From a virus, in IMG/VR virus record IMGVR_UViG_3300020192_000037, positions 1-36,534 of that record: 36,534 nt of DNA; one strand, given 5' to 3'. The translations under genes were made by a program, and so were the position numbers. The notes beneath the pieces were generated by a model that saw only the letters and a program-made list of their open reading frames with translations, did not search any database and was not told the DNA's origin. Below, one piece after another: positions 1 through 6,503 of the stretch; the stretch's first letter is position 1, and every line of letters starts with the position of its first letter.

Positions 1-116
1 CACGCCACGCAGGCGATCATCAGATCGCCCTGTGCTACGCCTGCGGGTTCCGCAAGTGTGAAGTCCCCAGTCGCGTCAACCAGCGATGCGCCGATCTTTG
101 GTACGCCCCATGCCAT
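1..116 (-). CDS. Phage structural protein, N-terminal part (cut by window edge)
   Basis: The frame opens with ATG at 116 and stays open to the left edge, giving 38 residues beginning MAWGVPKIGASLV and continuing LAEPAGVAQGDLMIACVA. This N-terminus resembles a small-protein family often seen among phage tail and structural genes, with the pattern 'AEP.GV.QGDLM'. It is GC-rich (roughly 60%), unlike the AT-rich remainder, which suggests import from another phage lineage. It lies just downstream of two tiny open frames on the same strand. Family recognition is from memory of the motif; the rest of the protein is not in the window. Confidence 0.55.
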   Translation of the reverse strand, partial: MAWGVPKIGASLVDATGDFTLAEPAGVAQGDLMIACVA

Positions 117-120
117 GAGG

Positions 121-180
121 CTACATCACCTGCGGCGCTGTTGTTGGGCTTGGGCCGTTCCAGATTTTGTAGAGCGCCAT
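121..180 (-). pseudogene. Short 19-residue frame resembling the start of a phage structural protein
   Basis: ATG at 180 begins MALYKIWNGPSPTT, which looks like the start of a common phage protein family (MALYKxWNG...), but a TAG follows after 19 residues. The full family is longer, so this is probably a truncated copy. It shares the high GC content of its neighbours at 1-116 and 184-261. It could instead be a genuine very short gene. Confidence 0.35.
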
Positions 181-183
181 CGG

Positions 184-261
184 TTACAGCCCCCCGTCCG
201 CGACAGTCGCGATTGGGTGCACGGAAGGGTCGTAGTAGAGTCGCCAACCAATTATATTCAT
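184..261 (-). CDS. Small 25-residue hypothetical protein
   Basis: ATG at 261 is preceded by AGGTG at ribosome-binding distance, and the minus-strand promoter motif at 306-314 lies upstream. The product is 25 residues (starting MNIIGWRLYYDP) and ends with TAA. The start signals look real and the junction to AT-rich DNA lies just upstream, but no function is recognised. It may be a truncated gene like its neighbour. Confidence 0.35.
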   Translation of the reverse strand: MNIIGWRLYYDPSVHPIATVADGGL

Positions 262-305
262 TTACACACCTATTTCTTAAAATAAAACTAAACAATATCT
301 ATTTT

Positions 306-314
306 ATTATATCA
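306..314 (-). promoter_or_regulatory. Extended -10 promoter (TGATATAAT)
   Basis: On the minus strand this reads TGATATAAT, an exact match to the extended -10 motif that recurs in front of minus-strand genes in this window. No -35 box is evident. It would drive the GC-rich small genes at the left end. Confidence 0.5.
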
Positions 315-363
315 TAAGTGGAGAAAAATATTATTTAATCTTTTATTTTCGCAAAAGTTAAAC

Positions 364-384
364 AAAAAATTACTTTTTAAGTAA
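364..384 (-). terminator. Rho-independent terminator
   Basis: On the minus strand a 6-bp stem (TTACTT / AAGTAA, loop AAA) is followed directly by six T residues. It lies just downstream of the structural gene ending at 405 and would end that transcript. Confidence 0.55.
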
Positions 385-404
385 CCTTATTCTATGTGAT
401 TCTC

Positions 405-812
405 TCACGAATATTTAACGTCGATCTGAAATGCAATGCTGTCGTTTGTTGAAAGGTTTATTGCCGCGAAATCTCCCTTTACGTACAGGTTACCGCCAGA
501 AGCATTATCAAATGTACCTGCAACTGTAACAGCACCAGCACCTGTTGCTGTTCTTGTTCCTGTTGTTCTAAAGGTATCATTTGTTTGTGTGGTTGTTACT
601 CTTGTTGCAGTACCAACTGTTCTATCTGAAGTTCCATTAGTTGTTAGATCTACTAATTTTTCTACAGTTGTTGGGCCAAGACCAGTATCACTCACTAAAG
701 CTGTTGTTTGTGTTCCTGTTCCCCATGCAATATTTCTTGGTATTGCGGATGTTACACCACTTACTTGTCCTGCTGTTAGTGCGTGTCCTAAGTTTACTAA
801 TACAGTTGCCAT
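405..812 (-). CDS. Phage structural protein (tail-associated, 135 aa)
   Basis: This is a 135-residue protein rich in Thr, Gly, Ala and Asn with alternating beta-like segments. It ends in a pattern (F..I.L...DSI.F.I.V.YS) close to the C-terminus of the 216-residue protein at 3767-4417 (FSVINLANGDSL.STYDLTV). Both also share a G-rich, TxxxxLV stretch followed by 'TFRTTGT' or 'VFRTIGT', so the two are paralogs. The family is a phage surface or tail-associated beta protein; the exact role is not known. ATG at 812 directly follows the stop of the 816-1034 gene, suggesting coupled translation, and AAGGA lies upstream. Confidence 0.7.
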   Translation of the reverse strand: MATVLVNLGHALTAGQVSGVTSAIPRNIAWGTGTQTTALVSDTGLGPTTVEKLVDLTTNGTSDRTVGTATRVTTTQTNDTFRTTGTRTATGAGAVTVAGTFDNASGGNLYVKGDFAAINLSTNDSIAFQIDVKYS

Positions 813-815
813 TTT

Positions 816-1034
816 TTAAAAATCCTTCTTGTCTCTTAATTTGTTTTTTACTTCCCAAATCAGCCTACGAATTGGATTTTTATGATAATAACTAACTACG
901 CCTAAATCTACAGCTTTTGCTCTTGGGCAAGGTTTACCAGAATGTTTCATTTTTTCTGGTTTACAAGTGCATCTTAATATTATTGCTTTAAAAGATGCTT
1001 CTTTTACCCCTTCATTTGCTTTCATTCCCGCCAT
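816..1034 (-). CDS. Small basic Cys-containing hypothetical protein (72 aa)
   Basis: This 72-residue basic protein has three cysteines in a compact segment (LRCTCKPEKMKHSGKPCP) that together with a His could bind a metal. The start at 1034 is supported by AGAGGTGA at normal spacing and by the promoter at 1056-1064. It is followed immediately by the structural gene at 405-812, forming a two-gene unit. I do not recognise the family. The C-terminal half (HKNPIRRLIWEVKNKLRDKK) is strongly basic and may bind nucleic acid; that is inference. Confidence 0.65.
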   Translation of the reverse strand: MAGMKANEGVKEASFKAIILRCTCKPEKMKHSGKPCPRAKAVDLGVVSYYHKNPIRRLIWEVKNKLRDKKDF

Positions 1035-1055
1035 TTAATTATCACCTCTCAATTA

Positions 1056-1064
1056 ATTATATCA
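1056..1064 (-). promoter_or_regulatory. Extended -10 promoter (TGATATAAT)
   Basis: The minus strand reads CGTGATATAAT, followed about 10 nt later by AGAGGTGA and the ATG at 1034. It matches the recurrent motif of this genome. It overlaps the stop codon of the small Cys-rich gene at 1062-1202. Confidence 0.6.
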
Positions 1065-1202
1065 CGAATTATTTGTTGTATTTGTGGTTATGTAACTGTC
1101 TGGAAAACAACTACATGTTTTTCTTGGTGACGGTGGCAGTATACTCCAATACGCCCCACTATCCATTATTATTGGACTGTTACATCTTGGACAAGATCCC
1201 AC
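1062..1202 (-). CDS. Small zinc-ribbon-like protein (46 aa)
   Basis: This is a 46-residue frame with a GTG start at 1202 and a TGA stop at 1062-1064. It has two cysteine pairs, CPRC near residues 4-7 and CSC near 31-33, the layout of a small zinc ribbon. AGGGAG lies upstream but a little far from the GTG, so the start is uncertain. It is back-to-back with the plus-strand operon that starts at 1263 and precedes the other Cys-containing small gene (816-1034). The paired knuckles make it likely to be real; its function is unknown. Confidence 0.45.
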   Translation of the reverse strand: MGSCPRCNSPIIMDSGAYWSILPPSPRKTCSCFPDSYITTNTTNNS

Positions 1203-1227
1203 TACCGTTTTTCTTTCTCCCTAACGC

Positions 1228-1256
1228 TTGACTTTCTTTAGTTCGTGTGTTACCAT
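1228..1256 (+). promoter_or_regulatory. Sigma70-type promoter of the plus-strand operon, leaderless
   Basis: TTGACT (1228-1233), a 17-nt spacer and TACCAT (1251-1256) with a TG dinucleotide in the spacer. The ATG at 1263 begins only 6 nt after the -10 hexamer, so transcription would start at or next to the start codon. The layout matches promoters at 27830-27858 (plus strand) and 36106-36134 (minus strand). Confidence 0.65.
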
Positions 1257-1262
1257 TGTAAC

Positions 1263-1625
1263 ATGACTACAGACAAATATAATATCTTTGTTGATTTTTT
1301 GCAATCTTCTTGGCCTAATGTCATTATAGAAGAGTCTACCTTAGAATCATTTCAAAATATTTATGGAAACGATTTACTTAATTTTATTACTATTTATGCG
1401 AAATTTAAACATTTTCCCAACATATCTTCTGTTATGGGAAAAGTAATAGAAGATAGATATTTTGCTTGGGAAACAAAACAAAAAAAACGTCAAATTGTTT
1501 TCATTCTCGATATAACATGTAGTTTAGAAGATTTCTATAGATTAACAGAAGAAATTTATGATAACTTTTTAGATATTTACCCAAACAATAGTCTAACAAA
1601 TGTTGGTTTAGGAAAAAGACAATGA
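1263..1625 (+). CDS. Unknown protein, paralog 1 of a four-gene tandem family (120 aa)
   Basis: This is the first gene of a plus-strand operon running against the structural genes. I chose ATG 1263 over the upstream in-frame ATG 1245 because the -10 box ends at 1256 and because the paralog starting at 1622 aligns from this Met (MTTDKYNIFVDFLQSSWP versus MTEKYNYLVDFLRSSWP). The core is an N-terminal helix-like KY..(F/L)VDFL.SSWP.VII segment; the remainder is mixed alpha/beta with many aromatic residues. There is no signal peptide or membrane segment. The stop overlaps the next start as ATGA, so translation is coupled. Family and function are not recognised. Confidence 0.75.
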   Translation: MTTDKYNIFVDFLQSSWPNVIIEESTLESFQNIYGNDLLNFITIYAKFKHFPNISSVMGKVIEDRYFAWETKQKKRQIVFILDITCSLEDFYRLTEEIYDNFLDIYPNNSLTNVGLGKRQ

Positions 1626-1957
1626 CTGAAAAGTACAATTATTTAGTTGATTTTTTGCGATCTTCTTGGCCTAAAGTTATAATACACGATACTATATTGG
1701 ATGCTTTGCCTATTGTAGATATGAATATAGTTGAAATATTCATTACTTCTTGGAAAAAACTTAAACCAGTTCCTCTTTTATACTCGATAAAAGGAAAAGA
1801 AATACACTCTGGAATATACAGTTTGGTGTTCGAATTAGATCAAAGAAATATCTATAATGTAAATCTTATTATAGCAAAAGAACTACTTTATATTATTAAA
1901 ACAGAACATCCAGAGTTATTAGCAAAGATGAACGAACAAATAGGAGTGGCGGTATGA
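1622..1957 (+). CDS. Unknown protein, paralog 2 of a four-gene tandem family (111 aa)
   Basis: A 111-residue protein sharing the N-terminal DFL(R/Q)SSWP(K/N)VII block with the preceding gene, then diverging. It is joined to both neighbours by 4-nt ATGA overlaps (1622-1625 and 1954-1957), typical of proteins made in fixed ratio. No catalytic motif is visible. The function is unknown; small early phage proteins encoded this way are often host-takeover or anti-defence factors, but that is only inference here. Confidence 0.75.
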   Translation: MTEKYNYLVDFLRSSWPKVIIHDTILDALPIVDMNIVEIFITSWKKLKPVPLLYSIKGKEIHSGIYSLVFELDQRNIYNVNLIIAKELLYIIKTEHPELLAKMNEQIGVAV

Positions 1958-2346
1958 ATACACTAGAAATAGAACAATGGCCTGAGTTAGTAAAATTGTG
2001 GATGAGTGATTTTTGTACTTTATTAATAAGAGCTTGGCCTGATGCTTATATGTCTGAATCTGTTATTGATTTATGTTTCTCTGTAGATCTTCCCGCGTTA
2101 GAATTAGTAGTTGAGTCTTATATAGAATATGAAAATCCACCAACAATTAATTTCATTGGCGCATTCATAGATAAAGTTAATCCAGACAGAAAAGAGTTGT
2201 TACTCATTGTAGAAAATCCCGGAATATCTGGTAGTAAAGAATGGCTAACTAATGTAAATAAATGCGGGGATATTATGCAAAATGCGATAAACAAAAATCA
2301 AAAACTAGCAGAAACAATTTGCTCACAAATAGGATTTGATCTATAA
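1954..2346 (+). CDS. Unknown protein, paralog 3 of a four-gene tandem family (130 aa)
   Basis: This 130-residue acidic protein is more divergent. It retains the family pattern as DFCTLLIRAWPDAYMSESVID, where WP.(A/V)..(S/D) lines up with SSWP.VII.(E/D)(S/T) of paralogs 1 and 2. It has a short N-terminal extension (MNTLEIEQWPELVKLWMS) that itself looks like a second WP segment. It starts in an ATGA overlap after GGAG-like sequence (AGGAGTGGCGGT). The function is unknown. Confidence 0.7.
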   Translation: MNTLEIEQWPELVKLWMSDFCTLLIRAWPDAYMSESVIDLCFSVDLPALELVVESYIEYENPPTINFIGAFIDKVNPDRKELLLIVENPGISGSKEWLTNVNKCGDIMQNAINKNQKLAETICSQIGFDL

Positions 2347-2697
2347 TTGGAAAATAAATATGAATTATTAATTGCTTGTTTACGAGTTGAGTTTCCTGAT
2401 ATATACATAGATAATACAGTAGAAAAAACCACATCTTTCATTGATATAAAAGCACTAACTTATTTAATTGAAGAGTTGCTAGATTGTTATTTAAACAATA
2501 GACCAAATATCATTTTAGCTAGAGGCACACTACAATCAAACTTGTCTTATAATTTAGTTTTAAGCATGGAAAAATTCAATAATTTAAAATATGATATGCA
2601 TAGAATAATTAAAACAGTATCAAGAATAAAATTAATTCAAAATCAGTCCACTAGTTTTTATGAAAGCATTAAGCACATGGAGATAGAAATAATATAA
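2347..2697 (+). CDS. Unknown protein, paralog 4 of a four-gene tandem family (116 aa)
   Basis: A 116-residue frame that starts with TTG immediately after the TAA of the previous gene (TAATTG). Its N-terminus KYELLIACLRVEFPDIYIDNTVEK aligns with the family block, with FP in place of WP. AGGA lies about 13 nt upstream, which is far, so coupling to the previous gene probably matters. The C-terminus is basic and helical. The function is unknown. Confidence 0.65.
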   Translation: MENKYELLIACLRVEFPDIYIDNTVEKTTSFIDIKALTYLIEELLDCYLNNRPNIILARGTLQSNLSYNLVLSMEKFNNLKYDMHRIIKTVSRIKLIQNQSTSFYESIKHMEIEII

Positions 2698-2698
2698 A

Positions 2699-3079
2699 AT
2701 GATAGAAGCAAAATTCCCATCAAAACTAAGAAATGATGTTACTAAAGATGAATTACTGGAAATAGTTGATTTAAAAATAGAAAACGCAAAAGAACGAGTA
2801 GAACTAAATAATGAAAAATATAAACGCGCATTAGAAGAGTGGAGAGAAACAATTAAAGGCAGATTGTTTGCAATTATACCCTATTTAGAGAACAGAAGTC
2901 TAAATGAAAAAGATGCAGCAATAGGTGGAAATTTAGTTTTTTATGATTTTTTTGCACCATATAATCATAATACTGGTTATGACAATTATTGGGAAAAAAA
3001 GAAAATAATAATAGAAGCATTAAGTGATGGATTTATTTCTATTGAGGTACGAGAAGCCCTAGAATTGGTTGAGTATTAA
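2699..3079 (+). CDS. Hypothetical protein with N-terminal coiled coil (126 aa)
   Basis: A 126-residue protein beginning ATG at 2699, one base after the preceding stop. Residues 15-50 (DELLEIVDLKIENAKERVELNNEKYKRALEEW, in part) are charged and heptad-like, so a coiled coil is likely. The C-terminal half is rich in aromatic and polar residues. It does not share the WP block of the four preceding genes. It belongs to the same plus-strand operon. The function is not recognised. Confidence 0.65.
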   Translation: MIEAKFPSKLRNDVTKDELLEIVDLKIENAKERVELNNEKYKRALEEWRETIKGRLFAIIPYLENRSLNEKDAAIGGNLVFYDFFAPYNHNTGYDNYWEKKKIIIEALSDGFISIEVREALELVEY

Positions 3080-3082
3080 ATA

Positions 3083-3283
3083 ATGCCCAGAGGAAGACAA
3101 TTTGGACACATTGTTTCAGAGGAAACTAGAGAAAAAATAAGACAAAGCTTACTAAAAACATACGAAGAAAAACCGGAACTTAAAACTAATTCTGGGCAAT
3201 TTTCTAAAGGAAAAATTGCATGGAATAAAGGTATTCCTGCAACAGAAGAAATGGCAATTAAGCTAAGAACAGCAAGAATATGA
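3083..3283 (+). pseudogene. Homing endonuclease, N-terminal NUMOD3-type DNA-binding part, cut by TGA
   Basis: ATG at 3083 begins a 66-residue frame ending at an in-frame TGA (3281-3283). The segment HIVSEETREKIRQSL matches the NUMOD3 type of DNA-binding helix found in phage homing endonucleases, and GQFSKGKIAWNKG is a typical linker. The frame continues without another stop to 3742, where the nuclease domain lies. The joined length (about 219 codons) equals that of the intact relative near 28.5 kb. The single TGA is therefore most likely a nonsense mutation. Confidence 0.65.
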
Positions 3284-3310
3284 CTGCCTTCTGCTAATAA
3301 GGAAAAAGCA

Positions 3311-3742
3311 ATGAGTGGTGAACAAAAATTAAAAATTAGTAATAGCAAAAAAGGTATTAAACCAAACTATCCAAATAATGAATTAAGATTACAGCGCATA
3401 AGTGAAGCAAAAAAGAAACATGTAGAAACTAGTGTTGGTTGTTTATGTGCAGCTTGTAAAGTACCAACTAGCCCAACAGTAATAGAAAATATTCTAGTTG
3501 ATATACTTCTTAGAGAATTTCCTTGTGTAGAAAAATATAAGAAATTCGGAAGGTATGAAGTAGATGCATATTTACCTAAATATCATTTAGCTTTTGAGGC
3601 AGATGGAGAAAGGTGGCATCAAAACAAAGATAGAGATATTAAAAGAGATGCTTTTCTTTTAGAGAATTTTAGTTTGCCTGTTATTAGATTTACCGGCAAA
3701 GAATTAGTAGCAATGAAAAAAGCGTACATCAGCACGCCTTAA
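3311..3742 (+). CDS. Homing endonuclease, C-terminal Vsr-like (EDxHD) nuclease part
   Basis: This frame is in phase with 3083-3283 and starts at an internal ATG. It contains another NUMOD3-like repeat (SGEQKLKISNSKKG), a Cys cluster (CLCAAC) and the nuclease core VDAYLPKYHLAFEADG followed by RWHQ and later IRFTGKEL. This core is shared with Vsr/DUF559-type nucleases, and the EDxHD homing endonuclease I-Bth0305I is the known phage example. The same core occurs at 27877-28506 (VDAFLPEYNLAFEADG). It is the last gene of the plus-strand operon and converges on the structural gene at 3767. It may be inactive if the upstream TGA is not read through. Confidence 0.7.
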   Translation: MSGEQKLKISNSKKGIKPNYPNNELRLQRISEAKKKHVETSVGCLCAACKVPTSPTVIENILVDILLREFPCVEKYKKFGRYEVDAYLPKYHLAFEADGERWHQNKDRDIKRDAFLLENFSLPVIRFTGKELVAMKKAYISTP

Positions 3743-3766
3743 TCTTTTAACTACCAGCAGTAACTG

Positions 3767-4417
3767 TCAGCCGCCCGAACTCACCGTGAGATCATAAGTG
3801 CTTGCAAGGCTATCACCATTTGCAAGATTGATTACACTGAATAGACTTCTATCCCAAAGCACACCAGCACCTGAGGTATCAGTACTAAAGATGCCGTGTT
3901 CTGTAACGGCAGCGGAGGCATCAACTGTATTGGTACCTATAGTTCTGAATACTGGTGCAGAGGCTTCTGCTAATGATCCAGTTGCTCTAGTATTATTTAC
4001 TATATATTGAGTTGTTAGTTCTGTTACAAGTGTAGTATCACCTACTGCTTCTACTGTACCACCAGTACCTAAACCATGATATTTCATAATTTCTAATTCT
4101 ACTATATTTTGCCACGCATCTACCAGGAACGCTACTCCAGCATTTGTTACTACTTTTGTACTAACAATACCATAGTCATCTTTTTTGCCTGATTCTCCAT
4201 GTATATGCACTAAAGATAGACTTGATTCTATTACTACTATTTTTGAGAATCTTTCTATTAATTCTGCGGCTAATTCTATAGGTAAATGCTTTTCAGCTAA
4301 AAGTTTAATAAATTGACCTATGTTAGATTTAGGTGTGTAATCTTTGATTTTTTGGGTAACTTCGTCTGGTATCCATAAATCTTTAACTAATACAATAGGT
4401 GATCTTTTAAATAACAT
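3767..4417 (-). CDS. Phage structural protein (tail-associated, 216 aa)
   Basis: The protein has two parts. An alpha-helical N-terminal third (about residues 1-75) is followed by a beta-rich Thr/Ala/Gly domain with motifs such as KYHGLGTGGT, TTLVTELTTQYI and VFRTIGTNT, ending in SLFSVINLANGDSL. The beta domain is paralogous to the 135-residue protein at 405-812. Proteins with this ending are commonly encoded among phage tail or appendage genes. The start overlaps the stop of the next upstream gene (4417), so the two are coupled. Confidence 0.7.
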   Translation of the reverse strand: MLFKRSPIVLVKDLWIPDEVTQKIKDYTPKSNIGQFIKLLAEKHLPIELAAELIERFSKIVVIESSLSLVHIHGESGKKDDYGIVSTKVVTNAGVAFLVDAWQNIVELEIMKYHGLGTGGTVEAVGDTTLVTELTTQYIVNNTRATGSLAEASAPVFRTIGTNTVDASAAVTEHGIFSTDTSGAGVLWDRSLFSVINLANGDSLASTYDLTVSSGG

Positions 4418-4683
4418 TATTCGTTTCTCCGTCTTGCCATAGCTTGCATTTCACCGGCTGTTTCCATTGCTCTTTCCATAAGCTCTTCTTCTTGTTCATC
4501 GAGAATGCTATTAAAAGTAGCTGATAATAATTCTTTAGTATCTGGATCTAAGTTAACAACTATCTCAGAAGATACTGTTCTGTCAGAGTTTTTTCCGAAA
4601 GAAGCTATACCAATAACTTTAACTACTAATTCTCCGTTTTCCATTCTTGCACCTAAGATGCTATGAGAATAATTTAACGCCAT
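4417..4683 (-). CDS. Small hypothetical phage protein (88 aa)
   Basis: An acidic protein starting MALNYSHSILGARMENGELVV, with beta strands first and a charged C-terminal helix (LDEQEEELMERAMETAGEMQ, in part). I prefer ATG 4683, which has GGATGG about 8 nt upstream; an alternative ATG at 4695 has AGG directly adjacent, too close to act. The 40-residue gene at 4674-4796 overlaps its start, and its end overlaps the 216-residue structural gene. It may assist that structural protein, but this rests only on position. Confidence 0.6.
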   Translation of the reverse strand: MALNYSHSILGARMENGELVVKVIGIASFGKNSDRTVSSEIVVNLDPDTKELLSATFNSILDEQEEELMERAMETAGEMQAMARRRNE

Positions 4684-4796
4684 TTCTTTAACCATCCTAT
4701 AGTGCGTGATATTAAATTTCTTTTTTGTTTAGAAGATTTTCTTATTACTGACATGTTAAGCTTTCCAGACATTTTTGTCTTTCCAACATTGTTCAT
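4674..4796 (-). CDS. Small basic protein (40 aa)
   Basis: A 40-residue, strongly basic frame (MNNVGKTKMSGKLNMSV, then RKSSKQKRN, ending WLKKWR). It has GAGAAG at ribosome-binding distance and the TGATATACT promoter element just upstream (4817-4825). Its stop lies inside the start region of the next gene, a typical coupled overlap. The charge suggests nucleic-acid or membrane-surface contact. No family is recognised. Confidence 0.5.
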   Translation of the reverse strand: MNNVGKTKMSGKLNMSVIRKSSKQKRNLISRTIGWLKKWR

Positions 4797-4816
4797 TTAA
4801 GCTGTCTTCTCTTTAA

Positions 4817-4825
4817 AGTATATCA
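4817..4825 (-). promoter_or_regulatory. Extended -10 promoter (TGATATACT)
   Basis: The minus strand reads TGATATACT, one mismatch from the recurrent TGATATAAT element. It sits 21 nt upstream of the ATG at 4796 and just past the end of the amidase gene, so it would restart transcription after lysis genes. Confidence 0.45.
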
Positions 4826-4830
4826 TATCT

Positions 4831-5529
4831 TCATCTATTTTTCATATCATTTAGCCACGGTTTTACGGGACCATCATCTGTGACTTCTCCGGGATCTACT
4901 ATTCCATTGGCTACAGTAAAACCTTTTTCATAATAAGCTTTAATATATGCTGGAAAAAATTTACCCATATTAAGTAAAAATTGCTCTTGGAATTGTTCTG
5001 GTGTCATTTCATCTTCCTTTTCTTGCGTTGCCGCCCATGCATCAGAGTATCTATCCGAAGCACATTCTGTTTGTACAAAATCTTTATGTTGTTTTAATGT
5101 AACTCCTGAAATTGCTTTTTGACCAGACCATGCTTCCCACTCTCTAACTAGTTTAACAAATGTTTTACTAGCAGCAGCAGTTAGTTTTTCCTTATTATTA
5201 GGATAACCACCTTCTGCTTCTATTGCCCATGAATTAGTATTTGCTTCTCTTGTACTACTAGTCCATGTAGATGCTGTAATTGGGTACATTTGAATTAAAT
5301 GCCCGTCTCTATACAATATAAACATTACTGAAGCAGCAGCATCATCTGTAAAAGTACCATCAGACTTACGATTATTACTGAGAAATCGAGGGGGTATGGT
5401 GTGATTAGGTAAATTCCCTACTATACTGTGGACGGTGATCCACTTACCAGAGTTTGGTTGTGTATAGATCTTTGCAGGATGACCATCTACTCTTTCGGCC
5501 CATGTAATCCAGTTGTTAACTATCGCCAT
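4831..5529 (-). CDS. N-acetylmuramoyl-L-alanine amidase (endolysin, Amidase_2/PGRP fold)
   Basis: This enzyme cleaves the bond between muramic acid and L-Ala of peptidoglycan to release virions. Counting from ATG 5529 (232 residues), the zinc ligands fit the Amidase_2 pattern: His34 in VHSIVG, His148 in KQHKDF and Cys156 in TECASDRY, with a SWAIEAEGG strand between. A C-terminal tail of about 65 residues carries no recognised wall-binding domain. A longer TTG start at 5565 is possible, but ATG 5529 overlaps the stop of the small membrane gene upstream, which favours it. There is no signal peptide, consistent with holin-dependent export. Confidence 0.88.
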   Translation of the reverse strand: MAIVNNWITWAERVDGHPAKIYTQPNSGKWITVHSIVGNLPNHTIPPRFLSNNRKSDGTFTDDAAASVMFILYRDGHLIQMYPITASTWTSSTREANTNSWAIEAEGGYPNNKEKLTAAASKTFVKLVREWEAWSGQKAISGVTLKQHKDFVQTECASDRYSDAWAATQEKEDEMTPEQFQEQFLLNMGKFFPAYIKAYYEKGFTVANGIVDPGEVTDDGPVKPWLNDMKNR

Positions 5530-5630
5530 GGGCGCAACCGTCTTGATGATTTTCTTTCGTCCCAAATAACATAAACTGAAATTAAAACAGGGGATAAAAT
5601 AAAACCTAAAATAAAACTAAGTAAGTTCAA
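5520..5630 (-). CDS. Tiny single-span membrane protein, holin candidate (36 aa)
   Basis: A TTG start at 5630 has AAGGA 9 nt upstream. The product begins MNLLSFILGFILSPVLISVY and continues VIW, a single hydrophobic span of about 22 residues, followed by a short basic tail (DERKSSRRLRPWR). It overlaps the end of the upstream gene and the start of the amidase. A small membrane protein with a positive tail just before an endolysin is the classic holin position. It is shorter than most holins, so a pinholin-like or regulatory role is also possible. Confidence 0.5.
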   Translation of the reverse strand: MNLLSFILGFILSPVLISVYVIWDERKSSRRLRPWR

Positions 5631-6495
5631 TGTTATTCATCCTTGCAGATCTTCTTGTAAGAAAATTTGGATCTTCTGGTACATTCCATAGTGACCAAAT
5701 ACCAGTTTCCCAGTTTTCTTTAGTTATTCCAAATTCTTTATATCTTAATCTTCTTCGCTCTACTAATGCTCTTTTTATATTCCAAGGTAATTCATTTAAA
5801 GGAACAGCAGGTAATCTAGTAGACTCATAACTATTTAATGGACTTCTTAATTCTCTATTTAATTCTCTTTGCATTCCCCATATTACTAAATTAATATGAT
5901 CATCTGTTACTGGTTCAATACCCTCATCTACACCCGGATAATAAAGATCTGGATCGTCTAAAGCAAAACACGCCTCACGTATGTCTTCATTTATTTCATA
6001 AGCTAAATCCTGTAAAGCCGTATGTAGTTCTGGATCTCTAGAGTTAGAAGTTAGTTGAATTTCAGTTATTTTTTCTGGAACATTATAAAGTACTATTCTT
6101 AAAGGCAAACAAGATAAAAACTCATATAGTTCCATCATTTTAGGGGATTTTGTTATTGAATTATATAGTTCACTATATGAAATACTTTTATTTAATTTAG
6201 GTAGCGCAGTAAAAAACACACCCTTAGAATATAGTTTTCCATCAACTGTTCTAGCTAATGTAGAAGAAAAAGATCTAATTCTCTTACCTCTAGATATTTC
6301 TGCACTATTAGTTAAATCTACTGGTGTATTAATCAATAGTCTATCTTTAATTGAGTCCTGAATATTATATGCTCTAGCTGTAGTGTCTAGTTTTGTTGAC
6401 GTAGTAGGGGGTATATATTCCCAAAAAAATGGCATATTATTTGTCTCACTTAACCTTAAAACTAATTGTTGTAGTTGATTTAATTCTGCAAACAT
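5617..6495 (-). CDS. Hypothetical phage protein (292 aa)
   Basis: A 292-residue soluble protein with mixed alpha/beta composition, including an Arg-rich C-terminal region (WNIKRALVERRRLRYKEFG) and a final WSLWNVPEDPNFLTRRSARMNN. The ATG at 6495 starts 8 nt after the -10 hexamer at 6504-6509, so its mRNA would have almost no leader. It lies between tail genes and lysis genes, where phages often encode baseplate, appendage or DNA-associated proteins. I do not recognise the family. Confidence 0.7.
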   Translation of the reverse strand: MFAELNQLQQLVLRLSETNNMPFFWEYIPPTTSTKLDTTARAYNIQDSIKDRLLINTPVDLTNSAEISRGKRIRSFSSTLARTVDGKLYSKGVFFTALPKLNKSISYSELYNSITKSPKMMELYEFLSCLPLRIVLYNVPEKITEIQLTSNSRDPELHTALQDLAYEINEDIREACFALDDPDLYYPGVDEGIEPVTDDHINLVIWGMQRELNRELRSPLNSYESTRLPAVPLNELPWNIKRALVERRRLRYKEFGITKENWETGIWSLWNVPEDPNFLTRRSARMNNIELT

Positions 6496-6503
6496 CTATA
6501 TAC

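Noticed and set aside
35-295. 86-residue minus-strand frame
   Set aside because: Other frames on the same strand have a ribosome site and recognisable N-termini, so this frame is likely a shadow in GC-rich DNA.
436-819. 127-residue plus-strand frame
   Set aside because: It is antisense to the 135-residue structural gene, which has a start signal and a paralog; the frame is a shadow of its composition.
3281-3283. Use of TGA as a sense codon (alternative genetic code)
   Set aside because: TGA ends several genes here, including two ATGA overlaps at 1622 and 1954, and the long genes contain no in-frame TGA while using TGG for Trp.
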